From contig NW_027192196.1 in assembly GCF_041956535.1 (NCBI RefSeq), forward strand, positions 675,823 through 739,822: 64,000 nucleotides of DNA, written 5' to 3'. Source of the DNA: Calcarisporiella thermophila CBS 279.70. Lineage: Eukaryota > Calcarisporiellomycota. A program made the translations under genes and the position numbers. The notes beneath the pieces are model-generated. The model did not search any database. It worked only from the letters and a program-made list of their open reading frames with translations, and had not been told where the DNA came from. Below, one piece after another: positions 21,747 through 35,419 of this stretch; within the stretch, counting starts at the first letter, position 1; every line of letters starts with the position of its first letter.

Positions 21747-23934
21747 ATGGACGACAATCCCTTCCAATCAACCCCTTCCAGCACCCCCTCCCGTCAAATT
21801 CGGGTGAACAACATCCTGAGCCCCACGAGCACCCCTTTTATCAACCGTCTGAATGATGCCGAGGTGCGAAGATGCCTACGCGATGCGTACCGGATGATAA
21901 AGGAGAAGGATAGAGGTGCATCGCAATGCCCCCATAGTTAGAAATGCAGCTGGATTGATATGTATTCTGAAATTTCTAGATTTAATTCTTGCCGCCGAAA
22001 TTGGCCAAAGCTTACTCGAGAAGAACGATGCGCTGGCAATGGAATGCGAGCGCTTACATCGCCAATTTGCCGCCCATGCCCAGCAGCAGTCCCAACATCC
22101 TCCGGAGCCAGCTGCAGAGGAAAGCTCGGACACTTCTACAAAACGCTGTGAAGACGAACGACACGATGTTCTTGCAGCACTCGCAGACGACCTTGAACGC
22201 GCCAATGCCGATCTCCGTAAGGAACTCGAGCAGGCAAATAGGCGCGCAGATGAGGCCAGCAAGCAGGGCGAACGCCGAATTAAAAAACTTGCTGGTGAAT
22301 TTGATCAAATTAAAGCTCAACTCGACAAGCAATTCCGAATCAACGAAGAACTAGAGGAACAAAAGCAGCGACTAGCGCGCGAAAAGGCGGCGCTCGTGCG
22401 GGAACGTGCGGAAATGGCAAAAGGGGAAGTTGAGGGCGAAAAACTGCAAAGTCGTGTGTACGAGTTGGAAGAGCTGATTGAGACTCTGACGGTAGGGCGC
22501 ACTGAAGCGGAGGAGCGAATGGAATCCCTGTCGGAGGAAGTGGCTATCTTGCAAGAGAAATGTGTCGAGTACCAAGAACAGCTCGAGGATCTCGAGCATT
22601 TGAAGGATACGTGTGAGCAACAGAGTGTGCAGATCGCTGAATTGAATGCTTCGCTGGAAGAGTCTCGCGAAACCATCCACGCACTGAATGCACGGTTGTC
22701 GATGCTCGAGCCAGAGAGTGAAAACGGATCGAATAATGATGGCGTGACCCTTTTTAGTGAGGTGGAGGATAGAAGGGTGGAGCTGGAAAATAAGAACAAG
22801 CATTTAAGCCAGGCCCACGCTGGGCTGCTAAAAGCCCACTCGCTCTCTGTGCATCAGCAAGAACGAATGCGTAACCATATATCTCGGCTTACACAGCTTG
22901 CAAGTTCGAAATCCAATGAGGCTCGATTACGACGGCTGGAGCAAGCACTGGGTCAAACACAGAGCGAGAACCAACTACTCCAGGCAAAACTCACGCAAAT
23001 GCAGAGAAGCGCTGCCTCCTCTGTCGAGTATATAAAGTTGGACGACCCCGAGTCCAAGGACGATCTCATTGAGTCTTTGCAGATGCGCGTGGAACAACTG
23101 GCGGCTGACGGGACACGTTTGAGGAAGGAGCTTCAAACAGCACACATGCTTAAACTGGGAGAGGCAGAGAAGGTGAGGGAAGCTCAGGCGGCATTGCATT
23201 CACGCGAAATAGAAATAGAACAGCTGAAGGCCGCAAACGCGCAGATACGGTTCGAATTGGACGAGATGCACTTGAAAGTACAAATGATAATGGAGAAAGC
23301 AAACGCGGAGGAAGCGGATAGTGATGAAGACGCTGACAAACGGGAAGAGGGAGCAAAGGAGAAGGATATAAGGAGAGCTCCAATGGGTACTCAATCGAAA
23401 TCAAACCAGCTATCCTCGACAGACGGGACGAAGGAGAGACCAAAGAGTTATGGAGAGCAAAGGGGCAGTGTATCAAAAGGGGGTAGAGAACGAACTCCAC
23501 AAACTCAAATCAGAGACGGCCTAAACAGAGCCAAATGGGATACCGATAGACCCGCTGAAGAACGTCTTGCAGATGACAATGACACAGAAAGGAGTATATC
23601 GGTTGAAGAGGAGGGGCTGGATGCTGATGTGGACGATATATCTTCCCAGTGTGAGAGCACTCGGAGCGAGGGCTATGATTCTTACGATTTGCCAGTGCAA
23701 GAAGGCTCAACCTCAGACTTTTCATCCAACTCTCCGGAGAGTGCGCGCGCACTCGGCAGTCCACAACCAAAAAAACTGGGTGGAAGTCCTCATCCTCGTA
23801 AGCTAGGCATCCGAAGCAATGGGCCTCCCTTGCGCAACCCTCCTCCAACCAAGGTAGCGTTTGATTCCCATAAGCCAAAGCAACTATATGTTACACGGCA
23901 GAATGTGCAGGCCAACGAATGCAACCAGCAATGA
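21747..23934 (+). CDS. Spindly/BICD-like coiled-coil dynein-dynactin adaptor with C-terminal CaaX box
   Basis: 707-residue protein from exons 21747-21915 and 21980-23934. Residues 58-69 (LILAAEIGQSLL) match the CC1-box (AAxxG(x)xLL) that binds the dynein light intermediate chain in BICD, BICDR and Spindly. A long coiled coil follows, then residues 314-317 LFSE within TLFSEVEDRRVELE. This is the Spindly motif (LFxE) for the dynactin pointed end, about 245 residues after the CC1-box. More coiled coil (HQQERMRNHISRLTQL) runs to about residue 460. The C-terminal third is disordered and ends ANECNQQ, so the last four residues (C-N-Q-Q) form a CaaX-like prenylation signal. Animal Spindly has the same order of elements and ends in a farnesylated CPQQ. 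Orthology is inferred; a BICD-related adaptor is the alternative. Confidence 0.75.
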
Positions 23935-24054
23935 TTTTTTTTTTCTTGTATTCTCGTATTACTTGTCATCAGCATTCTTTCATTTATATTAAGTTTAAGT
24001 AGAAATCGACCTCTATTTCATTATTACTTTCTCTAATACTTTCTCTAATACCCT

Positions 24055-24850
24055 TCACCGCAATACATCGTCTTTTTTTGTCTCTTCATACACAATCTTT
24101 GGCATCCAAACCTCCTCGGGTATTGCCTTGGCCCACTCTATTAGTTTAAATAGACCCAATTCGAGCATATTAAAACAGGATAGAGGTTAGTAGAGAGGTT
24201 AGACCTATGAGACAAAATGAATACATGACATACCCGGAATAGCAGATTCAGGCATCTGGATGTTTTTCATCACTGCATTTATTAACTCTAAATCATCTAC
24301 AAACCAAAATCGGATTACTATGAAGTGAAGTTTCGTGACAATGAGACATTGGAAGCATACCCTTATTCATCTCGGAATCTCGGCCGATTTTGATAACAGG
24401 TGGAGAGTTTAAGGAAGAATTTAAAGATTCGTCATTGTCTATAGGATTATCGTTGCATTCATTTAACTAATTGTAAATGTCGTATAAGTGCACTATCCTT
24501 CTAGCTCTATACCCAAATAAAACCTACATCTTCATCGTCTTCATCTGAATGCTCATCGTCACTACGTGGTAATTGTACATATCCCAAGGCGGAGGGATCC
24601 TCCGAGTATGCAGCATCTTCTTCGGCAGGATCATCAACATTATCGGGGTTTGGTCGAGAATGGGAATTGAGGCATACTAAAATAAAAGAAAATTAAAATA
24701 AATGGATTATGCAGCAACATCACAATGAAATGAAAATCATATCTTACATTCATCCAGCTGCTTTGCAAAATCCTCCACGACATCCCCCCCTTCTCCTATA
24801 GATAACCGCTCATTCTCGTCGTCTGAGGTGGATAAGGTGAGACTGGTCAT
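24055..24850 (-). CDS. MEA1-like acidic protein
   Basis: 167-residue protein. Exons on the minus strand: 24850-24748, 24676-24528, 24466-24361, 24296-24234, 24137-24055. It is acidic and mostly disordered (PSALGYVQLPRSDDEHSDED). The conserved C-terminal block reads DLELINAVMKNIQMPESAIP, then EWAKAIPEEVWMPKIV. That block matches the C-terminal core of animal male-enhanced antigen 1 (VELVKRTMAGVSLP...PAWAREI...W), and a GY.PL-type motif precedes it as in MEA1. Molecular function is not established in any organism I know. All five exons are tiny, with 60-100 nt introns, so automatic gene finders may miss it. It is head to head with the phospholipase gene across about 200 bp. Confidence 0.72.
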
Positions 24851-25054
24851 AGTTTCGATATATTTATTTCTGGACAGACGGAATGGAACACGTGGAATAT
24901 TCTTTCACCAGCCGAGAATCTGGGTGTGAAATACACCTATTTTATGCAATTCCCCAGAATATCCTTTCAGAGTTGGGGCGATGCCAAGTTAAAAGGATTC
25001 GAATTTAACTTTGTTTAATCCTTCCGTCGACCACCTCTATCTCGTATACCAAGT

Positions 25055-27702
25055 ATGTTTAACAGCCGTCGTCGAGAACAGTAAGTGCATATTCTTACCA
25101 ATCTTCTATGGACCGTTAGGAAAAATGAATCGCTTCGAATAGTAGCACGCAGAGACAGCTAGATTACGCACGCCATATGGCTGAGCTACAATGCTCCCAA
25201 TCCCTTCCTCAACCTCATCACACTGCCATTACTTTAACCTCTGCCCATTCTTCTCGTTCTGCTGAGAAAGAATCCACGGCAAATGAAAGGGAGTATCCAA
25301 CCGGATGGGAGGGGGTCGCCAACAAAGCCCTCCGCAAAATTTACAAGTCAGACGTATACCTCCAGTTCAAATCGCAAGTGCTCGACAAAATAACCATCAA
25401 AGCTGACATCATCGACACAGCTATCCCCCGCTCTGTGCGCGGATACTTGTCTGTATTCTGGGAATTAGAAAGGATCGAAGAGAGAACTCTGGCTCGTATG
25501 CGGGACGTAAAAAGCTACCCCGAGCTACTTCACACGGCCTTTGTCCGGAGAGGAACGGACATGTCGGCAGAGGAGCGTGCATTTTTAATGCATAGAATCC
25601 CAAAGGTGAGAGAAGCGTTCGCACGCTATATTGGCGTCCCGGTGGAAGAAGTACATGAAGAGGACGTCCCAATTGTTGCGCTTGCTGGCAGGTGAGCAGT
25701 CGCGAATAGCATAGTGGCATCTATTTGCTTTACTTATGTTTGTTTAGTGGTGGCGGCTATCGAGCAATGATAGCAACAGGAGCTACAGTCAGGGCAATGA
25801 AGCAAACAGGAGCTTTTGATTGCTTATCGTATTTTGCCGGTAAGCATTGCATCGGAAATGCTGATGAGGGGTCACTAAGAACAGTTTTATTGAATTTCAG
25901 GTGTGAGCGGCTCGACTTGGACTGTGATGCAATTTTACTCTGTCGCCCATTGTGATCCAGAAATGCTTTGTCACCTGCACAGAGAACATCTCAATCTGCA
26001 CCCTGCTTCTCCGAGCACCCTTTTTGATGTACTAGCGTCAGACACCTCGGCTACTCAAATGATTTTTGGTGGGCTCAGGATTAAGCAAGAAGCCCAGCTT
26101 CCCGTTCGTATTGTCGACCTCTTCGGATCCATTATAGCTAGCCGACTTTTGTTGGATAATTGCAAACGCATCCGGCCCGAGCACTGGCGCTTGTCGAATC
26201 AGAGGCGATGGGTTGACAATGGGTCCCAGCCTATGCCAATCTACTCAGCGGTACGGCATGAGCGGCCATGGAAAAATTACGCAGCTGAAAGCGACCCGTT
26301 CGATGACCGGTTGTCAGTGGAAAATGAAGCCACGGATGCATGGTACCAATGGGTACGGACTCATGGCTATCAATTTTCAACTGGTTTGCCTCTGATCTAT
26401 TTCACTTTACTGTAGTTTGAATTCTCTCCTTACTGGGTAGGCAATGACGAACTCCAAGGTGATTAGTGTTTCTACGTCTTCCTACTCTCCTCACTTTCTG
26501 GGCAATTAACCTTTTCCCCTTGTGAAGTCTGGGTTCCAACATGGGGGTTCGGCCGCCATTTCGTCAACGGCAGAAGCGTGAATTTTCTCCCCGAGCAAGA
26601 CCTAGGCCTGATGAACGCGTAAATCAGAAAGAATTGGTAGCGAAGATGAGGGTTGGTTGTCACTCATACGTTTTTTTTTTATCTATAGCATGTGGGGTGG
26701 AGCGTTAGCCGCACCCATTTCGATGTATCTCTACCAGTTACAGCGGGGCTTACCTAAGGGTTTTCTCAGAAATCTTATGGAGAAGATCGTGAAGGAGGTA
26801 GCTTAACTTTTTAGCGATAGAGTAATTGGCTCTAAACAACGCCAACCCCGACACCTATCTAGATTCCTTCCAATGTGTCCGCCATCCATCCTATACAAGC
26901 GCCTACAAATCCTAACTTTTTCTACAAAGCGGTGGAATCGCCAACGAATAAAAGCGCTTACTCTACTCCAAAGCTAAAGCTGATGGATGCCGGTAAGCAT
27001 TTTGATTTGAGCCTGATCATTCCGTCTATGTCATTCCCAAAATCCACTCTAGGATTTGATAACAATCTTCCACTCTATTCCTTCGTGAACCCCAATCGTC
27101 CTGTGGATTTGGTCATCGCCGTTGACTCATCGAGCGACGTGGATCAAGACTTCATGGTGCGATATTCAGAGTTTGCTAGACGGTATTTATCCCTTCAGTG
27201 TTCTTGAGACTTATAGGATTAAGTTCATTGTTCCATTAACTGGACGGTCATGTTTATTTTCCATAGCAAAGGGATCCGGTGGACGAAAATTCACCCAGTT
27301 TCTTCCCCTTCTCCTCCGCTGCCTCGCCGCAACAAAAACGTTCCTCTAACTGCTGAAGAAATTGTGATGCTCTACGGCGAAAGATATTGTGAAGTTTACG
27401 AATCGCAGCCAACATTCCAGCCGGGGTCACATATGCCTAGGGTGGGAGAAGTTCCGCAAGCAACTAACAAAACCCGTATCTGTTATTTTGCTCTTTATCC
27501 AAATGCTGTCGATCCAGCTTTTGATCCTTGTACTGCGGATTTTGCCGGCTTCTCGAACCTTGTTTATACTCGTGAGCAGGTCGATCAAATGTATAGGTGC
27601 GCGGAGGCGAATTATAGGGCGGGAGAAGCCATAGTCAAGGAGCAGCTTCGGCAAATATGGTTGCAAAAAAGGGAGGAGAGATTGCGGAGAACACAGTCTT
27701 AG
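25055..27702 (+). CDS. Cytosolic phospholipase A2 (group IV / lysophospholipase catalytic domain)
   Basis: 681-residue protein. Exons: 25055-25080, 25155-25691, 25748-25839, 25901-26352, 26416-26458, 26528-26618, 26689-26797, 26863-26992, 27053-27182, 27267-27702. The PLA2c domain is complete. The oxyanion region is SGGGYRAM (Arg193), the nucleophile elbow is GVSGSTW (Ser221, equal to cPLA2 Ser228), and the catalytic Asp is in KLMDAG (Asp492). Further family blocks are NDELQVWVPTWGFGRHFVNG, MWGGALAAPISMYLYQLQ and DNNLPLYSFVNPNRPVDLVI. No C2 domain or signal peptide is present, as in fungal PlaA-type cytosolic enzymes. It should release fatty acid from phospholipids at membranes. The 26-nt first exon is the least certain part; an internal ATG at 25177 is the alternative start. 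Confidence 0.92.
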
Positions 27703-28242
27703 CCGCCAGCTTGGTAGAGTTATAAACGAAGCAGTATTAGTTGAACGGATCTCCTCCTAATCGGCCTCGAGAGATAGATCCAGACCCAACTGAAGTTTAA
27801 TGTCCGTGGCCAGAGTCTATTGGCCCTCACCTGTCTGAGGTGTATTGCTATAGTGTTCGTGGTTCCAATTATTCGCACACACGGTTTCCGAGATATTGGT
27901 CTACTGCATCAATATGCCATCCTATACCAAAGGTCAGTAACAATAAACCCATGCAATTATCTGGTATAGCCAAGGTAGCAATGGATATCCACTTGTCGTG
28001 TATACATTTTATCAACATGCACCTAAGTGTCCTTTATTGATAAGACCTCTTCATTGAAAGCAGTGCCATCATATAGCCCTTTCATATTACAAGACACTTA
28101 ATAATATTGATAGATTCTATTACTAGTTTTAATCAAAGTGAGAATGGCAAATAGTAGTTGGAAAAAAAAAGAGACGGGAATCAAGTAAAATAAGAGGAAA
28201 ATAATTACAAAAGAGTACACATTAATATAGGCCTTTTCTCTT
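27703..28242. other. Shared 3' flank of convergent phospholipase and AP-2 sigma genes
   Basis: AT-rich convergent region. Only short ORFs without family resemblance. Confidence 0.6.
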
Positions 28243-28942
28243 TCACTCTAACTTGTCCAAATGATCTAGCCTTGTTAGCACCACATTTTTGCTCGTCTCT
28301 TCGATTTCTCCGGCCAAAAAGACCTCGTCCAAGATAGCGTATACCTGAGAACACGGAAAAATTAATAGAATTTCGCTTATTGTCCATGGATAATGGCAGG
28401 AATAATCTGCCTCCTACCTTGTAAAAATTGAACACCAAGTCCAATTCGCACACGTTTCCGAAAAATGCGTCCAAAACCTCAACAAAAAAGTGAATCGCCT
28501 CCAGGTAAGCAAGTTCATTATCGTTTGCATCGACGCACACGCAGAAGAATAAACCTGCATAGCGCCGGTACACAATCTTATAATTACGAAACTATTGTAA
28601 AAAAAAAAGAGGGGGGGGTTATTAACGATTAGCTTGCGATCTTTGTAAAATGTGCGATGGGAAAGAATTATTCAGTAATTTAAATAAAAAACGCGATATA
28701 CCTCCACAAAATTGGACTGGTGTTTCTGGTCTCTCGGTGCGACCAGCCGATGAACTTCTCCTTTGAGTTTAATCTTCTCATCGTCTTCAAATGGCACGTA
28801 CCACTTGGCGAGACGAGTCTTGCCCTGCCGATTCTGGACAAGGATGAAGCGTATCTAGATGAGAAAGTTAAGGCAGAAGCAATAAGATTAGCATCATTTT
28901 CGCGTAAACAACAAGATGAGCCAGATGAAGCTCCATTACCAT
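28243..28942 (-). CDS. APS2: AP-2 clathrin adaptor complex, sigma subunit
   Basis: 143-residue small adaptin. Exons on the minus strand: 28942-28940, 28854-28702, 28591-28418, 28344-28243. The first exon is just the ATG, directly followed by a GT donor. The body is nearly colinear with animal AP2S1: [107 protein letters not shown] and the absence of AP-1/AP-3 signatures support AP-2. It forms the small chain of the endocytic AP-2 tetramer and helps bind dileucine cargo signals at the plasma membrane. Length equals the family norm, which supports all four exons. Confidence 0.96.
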
Positions 28943-30219
28943 TATGTTAGGGAGCTATGAGAATTAACGGATTCGAAACGACTGAATTGAGATTCGTAAG
29001 GAGATGCCGCAGTCAATTTAAGGTGTTGCCAGATATTAAAGGGCAGAATTGAAATCGGCGCGAGTCTGAACTTTTCGGTTACTAAATGCCAAATGCCTTC
29101 CGATATTATGTAGCGTTGAAGGAGGATGCAAACAGCTAACACAACCACGAATATGCGAAATCCTCAAAACAACCAATTATATGCATTACCATAGTATTGC
29201 TCTAGGAAGGCTCTATTGATTGCCAATCCAAACACCTCCCGAAGAACCAGTCTGATTTTGCGACCATAAATACACCCTCTTTTCCAATCAAGATCCTACT
29301 TGTTTAGTATTCCTACCCCTTCCAATTTTCTAGATTCGCTACGGAATCAACAGTAGCTCAAGTTTGGCTCTAGCTCGTTAGGCAAAGAGGCTATCGCCTC
29401 CCCAGCAAAACTCAATTTTCTTTGAGTTTTTGGAGATTGTGCATCCATGCATCGGTGTGGGAAGAACTTACAGAGCAACAATCGAGGTCAAGGGACCTTG
29501 GTAACGCGAATAATGCTATGTGCCGACCCAAACAAAGCCCAGTGTGAGGGTAAATTGTGCGCCTACGTGGCGGTCGGCTTTGCCTCGCATCAGATTGTGC
29601 TGATTGGTGTGACTTGATTTTCATTTCTCGCTCGGGAGGGCAACTCTCAGTCACCACTCAGACGCTTGGTCACAAGCATTCGCACTGGTTTCAAGAAATG
29701 CCATAGGAAACCAAGCTATCAACTATATTTCCTAGTGCATATCAAAAGGGTGCGAATTGAAAATCTTTGCCGTCATCCGGCCATATGCGCCTTCAAAGTT
29801 TATCCTGTATTGCTCGCTTTGCCTTTCCGGAATCCAGAGAATTTCCAGAGAGGAAGGGCGAGAGATAAGTTCAAGATAGTACTTGGCCATTTACGGAATG
29901 CCTCTAGCCTGTTGAGTTGAATCATCGCTACGCGAATATTTTAATTATTAACACAGGAGTATATGCAACCAATTTCTTTTTTTTTTTCCCTGGATAGGGG
30001 CGGTCGGGATGTCAAGCAATGAAGCTAGTGTGCTGAAAGAAACGAGAGTCGTCCCCCCCTCTTTGCCAAGCAAAGCAAGAAAAATAGAAAGATAGCCTAA
30101 TTAAAGCGAACAGCAGCTCTCCTCAGAGTCCGATAGTCTAAAAATAGTAAAAACTTAATTGTGATATATTACGCGCGTGTAGTAAGCTTTTGCGCTTTTC
30201 TTTGCACATTGGTCTAATC
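28943..30219. promoter_or_regulatory. Long divergent intergenic region, AP-2 sigma / F-BAR gene
   Basis: About 1.28 kb without a supported gene. Small ORFs (for example minus strand 29412-29657) show no family resemblance or consistent splice structure. It presumably contains the promoters of both flanking genes. Confidence 0.5.
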
Positions 30220-33200
30220 ATGTTTGCTGAGAGTTTCTGGGTAATTGCCTCAAAGCTTGACTGCTGGTGTGATTATGGCTTGCGCTAACATTTCTGATCC
30301 TTAGAGCGAGGATGATTCAGGGAAGGTAGCGCTTTTCGAGAGGATCAAGAGGGGAAAACAAACCTGTGATCTTATCCAGTCTCTAATCCAGACAAGGTAA
30401 GAAAGGTCCTCAAAATATGTAATCCAGTATTTGACCCGTATGTGTTTCGCGAATGTTCAGGGCAGAAATTGAAGAGACATATGCAGAACAGTTGTTAAAG
30501 GTACCCTCTCAAACCATATTAGGGTGAAATGGCAAACTTATGTTCTAGCGTGGTTATTCTATAGCTGGTGCGGCTTCCAGTTTCCAGCCATGAGTGGGGG
30601 TAAATCTCTATCAACCAATGAGACCCCCTTCTTCATTTTGATGACATTGTTATCCATAGCACACTTCGAGATACCCTTAACCTGTCACAGGCATCAATAG
30701 AAAGGGAAGCCAAAGCTCACTTGGAGCTTGCAGAACAGCTTAAAAACAATCTATGTCCCAGGCTAAACGATGTCAAAAAACGCCAGCAGGAAGAATACCG
30801 AAGAGTAAGATATATGCTTGCTAGTTTTTACAAAGTTCAAATATAAACTTTCATAACTCGCTTGTAGCAACAATCTATGGTTGATAACTCGCATCAACTT
30901 AAACAGCTCTATACTTCTGCTGCTCTGAAAGTAATTTGAGTAGCTTGCCATTATTTTTGTATTTCATGTTGATACTGATTCCCAAAAAAAATGCTGATAT
31001 AGGCCTCAGAGGTATATGAGTCGGAATGCGAAAAGCTGAAGCAAATACAACGGGACTCCAGTAGAATAGAGGAACTAAAGGTTTCCGTACTTTCCGTCGA
31101 AACCGCTGAGCGAGAGTATCGCCATGCTTGTACCATGGCCCAGAATATGAGCCACCAATGGACAGCAGATTGGGCCAAAGCTTGCAATGTAAATTGAAAT
31201 TTACTAAAATAGTCAAATCTTCTAGAAAATCTAACTTCGTCTTTTGTTTGATATTTCAAAGTCTTTTCAATTACTGGAGGAGCAGCGATATATGCTTTTA
31301 CGTGAATTTTTGACAGATTATTATAAGTCTGTACTCTCATGCTCCAAAGAGTCACAGGAGGTAAGATTCAGTTATTCCATTTTAATCGGTCCTAGCACCA
31401 TTAATATCTACCGCGTAGGCTATAATAGCATCTGAGAATGCATTGGAGAAATGCAATTTCAATGAGGATCTAGAAATATTCGTGGAAGAAAAGGGGACAG
31501 GGAAGAAACCCCCGGGTATGGTTTCGCTTATCCAAATGTTAAGCTCAACGCTGACCTTGAATTTTCAACTTAGACCCGGTGACATTTGTCAAGTTGCTTG
31601 ATCTACAGGATTATATTGACAAAACGAGCTCTTTGAGAACAACTACTTCTAATTCTACAGATATGTCTTCCGATGAAATCGCAATGAATAATAGCAGCGC
31701 AATTCCTGCTGTCTCTGACACCAAGTATCCTAGTGTCTCGATTCCACAGGTTGAGCAACCTCCTTCTGCTCCAGTCACCAAAGGACTCACATCAAGCTTG
31801 CCCTCTATCTCGGAAGAGGGCCGCGCAAAAAGACCTGATTCGCCAATGGTTACAGGCGAGATGGAAATAGCGAATCAACAAACCGATATTCATCAGGAGT
31901 CCTCTCCTTCTCCTCTTCCTCCGCCCCCTCCCCCAACACACCAATTTGACTATATGGCCAAAAGCCGACTGAAGCCTTCGAATCCGGTGCGGACTTTTCC
32001 ATCCTCAGTAGTAGTTTCAAACTATACTATCTCTCTCGAGACGGCGTACGGCTCCTCTCATCCAGACGCGGAATCACCGATTTCACTTTACGACTCCAAG
32101 ATGCCCACCGAGCCCCATACGCTGGTCTCATTCACCCCATCGAGAAACAACGATAAGCCAATGTTACTATGCGAAAAGCTATCTTTGGCTGCTGCCGACT
32201 ATCCCTCGCCTCCTTCAATGGAAAGCAAATTGTCACCCGATACATTTACAAGCCCCATGCCTTTGCCGGTGCCCAGCAATATTTCTGCTCTGGAGTCAGC
32301 AGCCAGCTGTATGGTTAGTGTACCAAACACTGCTGGATCACCCAATAATCCCTCTGGTGTGGCCACTACTACTGCTCCCGAAAATGAGACCATCTTTCGC
32401 CGTCCCTTTCCTCCGCCTTATAATCCTCATAGCAATGCGCCTTTTCAAACCTACCTTACTAGTACCCCTGCCCCAGTGTCCGTAAATTCACGCACTTCTT
32501 CTCTACAGCCGCTATCACCGAATATGCGTATGAATGCTACGCCGCAGCATCAGCTCACTCCACAACCGGCACCCAATGTTTCGACATTGTCTTACTCGCA
32601 GTTTAAACAAGAGGGAGGATTGCCAGAGCAGTCGTATGCCCCACACCATCCATATCCTGCAATAGAGACCCATCGCCAAATGGATGAAAAGAAGGAACGC
32701 CAGCACAGCCTCTTTTCTCGCCCGGCGCCTAATCATCCACAGCAGCCTATTAAGGGATTGAAAACATCTATTAATCATCAGCCTCAAAACGAACCAAAAA
32801 CTGCTTCCAGTTCAATGAAATTCTTAAAGAATATGTTTCGAATCAAGCAGCCTGTTTCTGACAACAATAGCAAAAGTCAGCTGGAATCGAACGCAAAGAG
32901 GCGATCGTCGCTTCCTGCTCGTCCTGGACAGCATTCTGAACCTCCAAGATATAATGGAGCAATGGGCGACTTGGAGGACGAAGCAGTGAAGACGCCCTCG
33001 CGAATCAGTTCGCTCCCGCACTGGCGCCAGCAACTACCTCAAACTCGGGAGGAAACTCGGTCACAGCTCTATAAGGATTCTGTTTTGCCACATTCTAAGG
33101 CTGCCGCCGGCCACCCCACATCACCTACCACTACAGCTAAAGGTAGGCCAGAGAGGATATTTTTATAGTAGAATTTACGCACGTAATAGGTGATCTTTCA

Positions 33201-33556
33201 CAATTGTAGATAGAAAACCGAGAAATGACAGGACCGAATTCCCTGTAGACCGTCCCCTACCGAGCATGCACCGATTTCCAATGATCGCTCCACCTCCCAA
33301 AACTTCACACTCGCTATCTCAACAAATGCTCCACCCCACTACCCCTATATCTCCCACTGAGAACAACTATAACCTCTCAGTGTTCCCTACCATGGCGCAT
33401 CCCTCATATCAGCCTCTACGCGACTGGGATTCGAATGCGAGCTACGCGGCTGGGGAAAGGGTGGTTTATCACGGAAAACAGTATGTGTGCCTGAGATCTC
33501 ATGTAGCGAGGGGATATCCACCGGCGTCTCAGCATACCTTATGGCAGCCTGAGTAA
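30220..33556 (+). CDS. F-BAR domain protein with C-terminal CBM5/12-like module
   Basis: 897-residue protein from eleven exons: 30220-30240, 30305-30396, 30461-30500, 30565-30599, 30660-30804, 30868-30930, 31003-31188, 31262-31360, 31419-31515, 31574-33142, 33210-33556. Residues 1 to about 260 form an F-BAR domain (MFAESFW, LFERIKRGKQTCDLIQSL, RAEIEETYAEQLLKL, LLREFLTDYYKSV). This fold binds curved plasma membrane in endocytosis or cytokinesis. A Pro/Ser-rich disordered region of about 550 residues follows. The last 45 residues, RDWDSNASYAAGERVVYHGK to TLWQPE (Trp855, Tyr861, Trp894), have the CBM5/12 chitin-binding fold pattern. No signal peptide or SH3 domain is present. A Hof1/Cdc15-like role is possible but inferred. 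Confidence 0.85.
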
Positions 33557-33993
33557 ACTCTGGTCTAAGATGTTTCTTTACCTTCACACCTCTCCCTTCT
33601 ATCCTTTGTACGATTTCCTCACTCTATATATACAGATACAATTTTCTAGGCTATGTTGCTGTATTCACCCCATTATCTATTTCCTATCAATGACTATCGT
33701 TTTTGCGTTATCTGCATTTCACTGTTCCTATGTAGTTTTACTTGACGTGATTTTTATGCTATTATATAGTCAATATCATTATATTGTGTTTTTTATACTT
33801 ATTTATATATATAAACACATTAAAGACATAAACTGATCTGCCATATCACAACACGAGCAATAGAGCATAGACACACACAAAAAAAGCAAGGCAACGATTA
33901 ATTAGTGTATAAGGGTAAAAAACAAAAAAAAAAGATGACAAAATGCCGAATAAATATTGCAAATGAAAACTCGAAGGTGGTCAATCCCCAGCC
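33557..33993. other. Shared 3' flank of convergent F-BAR and HST2 genes
   Basis: Very AT-rich, with TATATATA stretches near 33620 and 33810. No gene seen. Confidence 0.6.

Positions 33994-35419
<1,426 letters not shown>

Noticed and set aside
21598-21807. 69-codon ORF upstream of the Spindly-like gene
   Set aside because: It overlaps the start of the real gene in another frame and has no family features; it may be 5' UTR.
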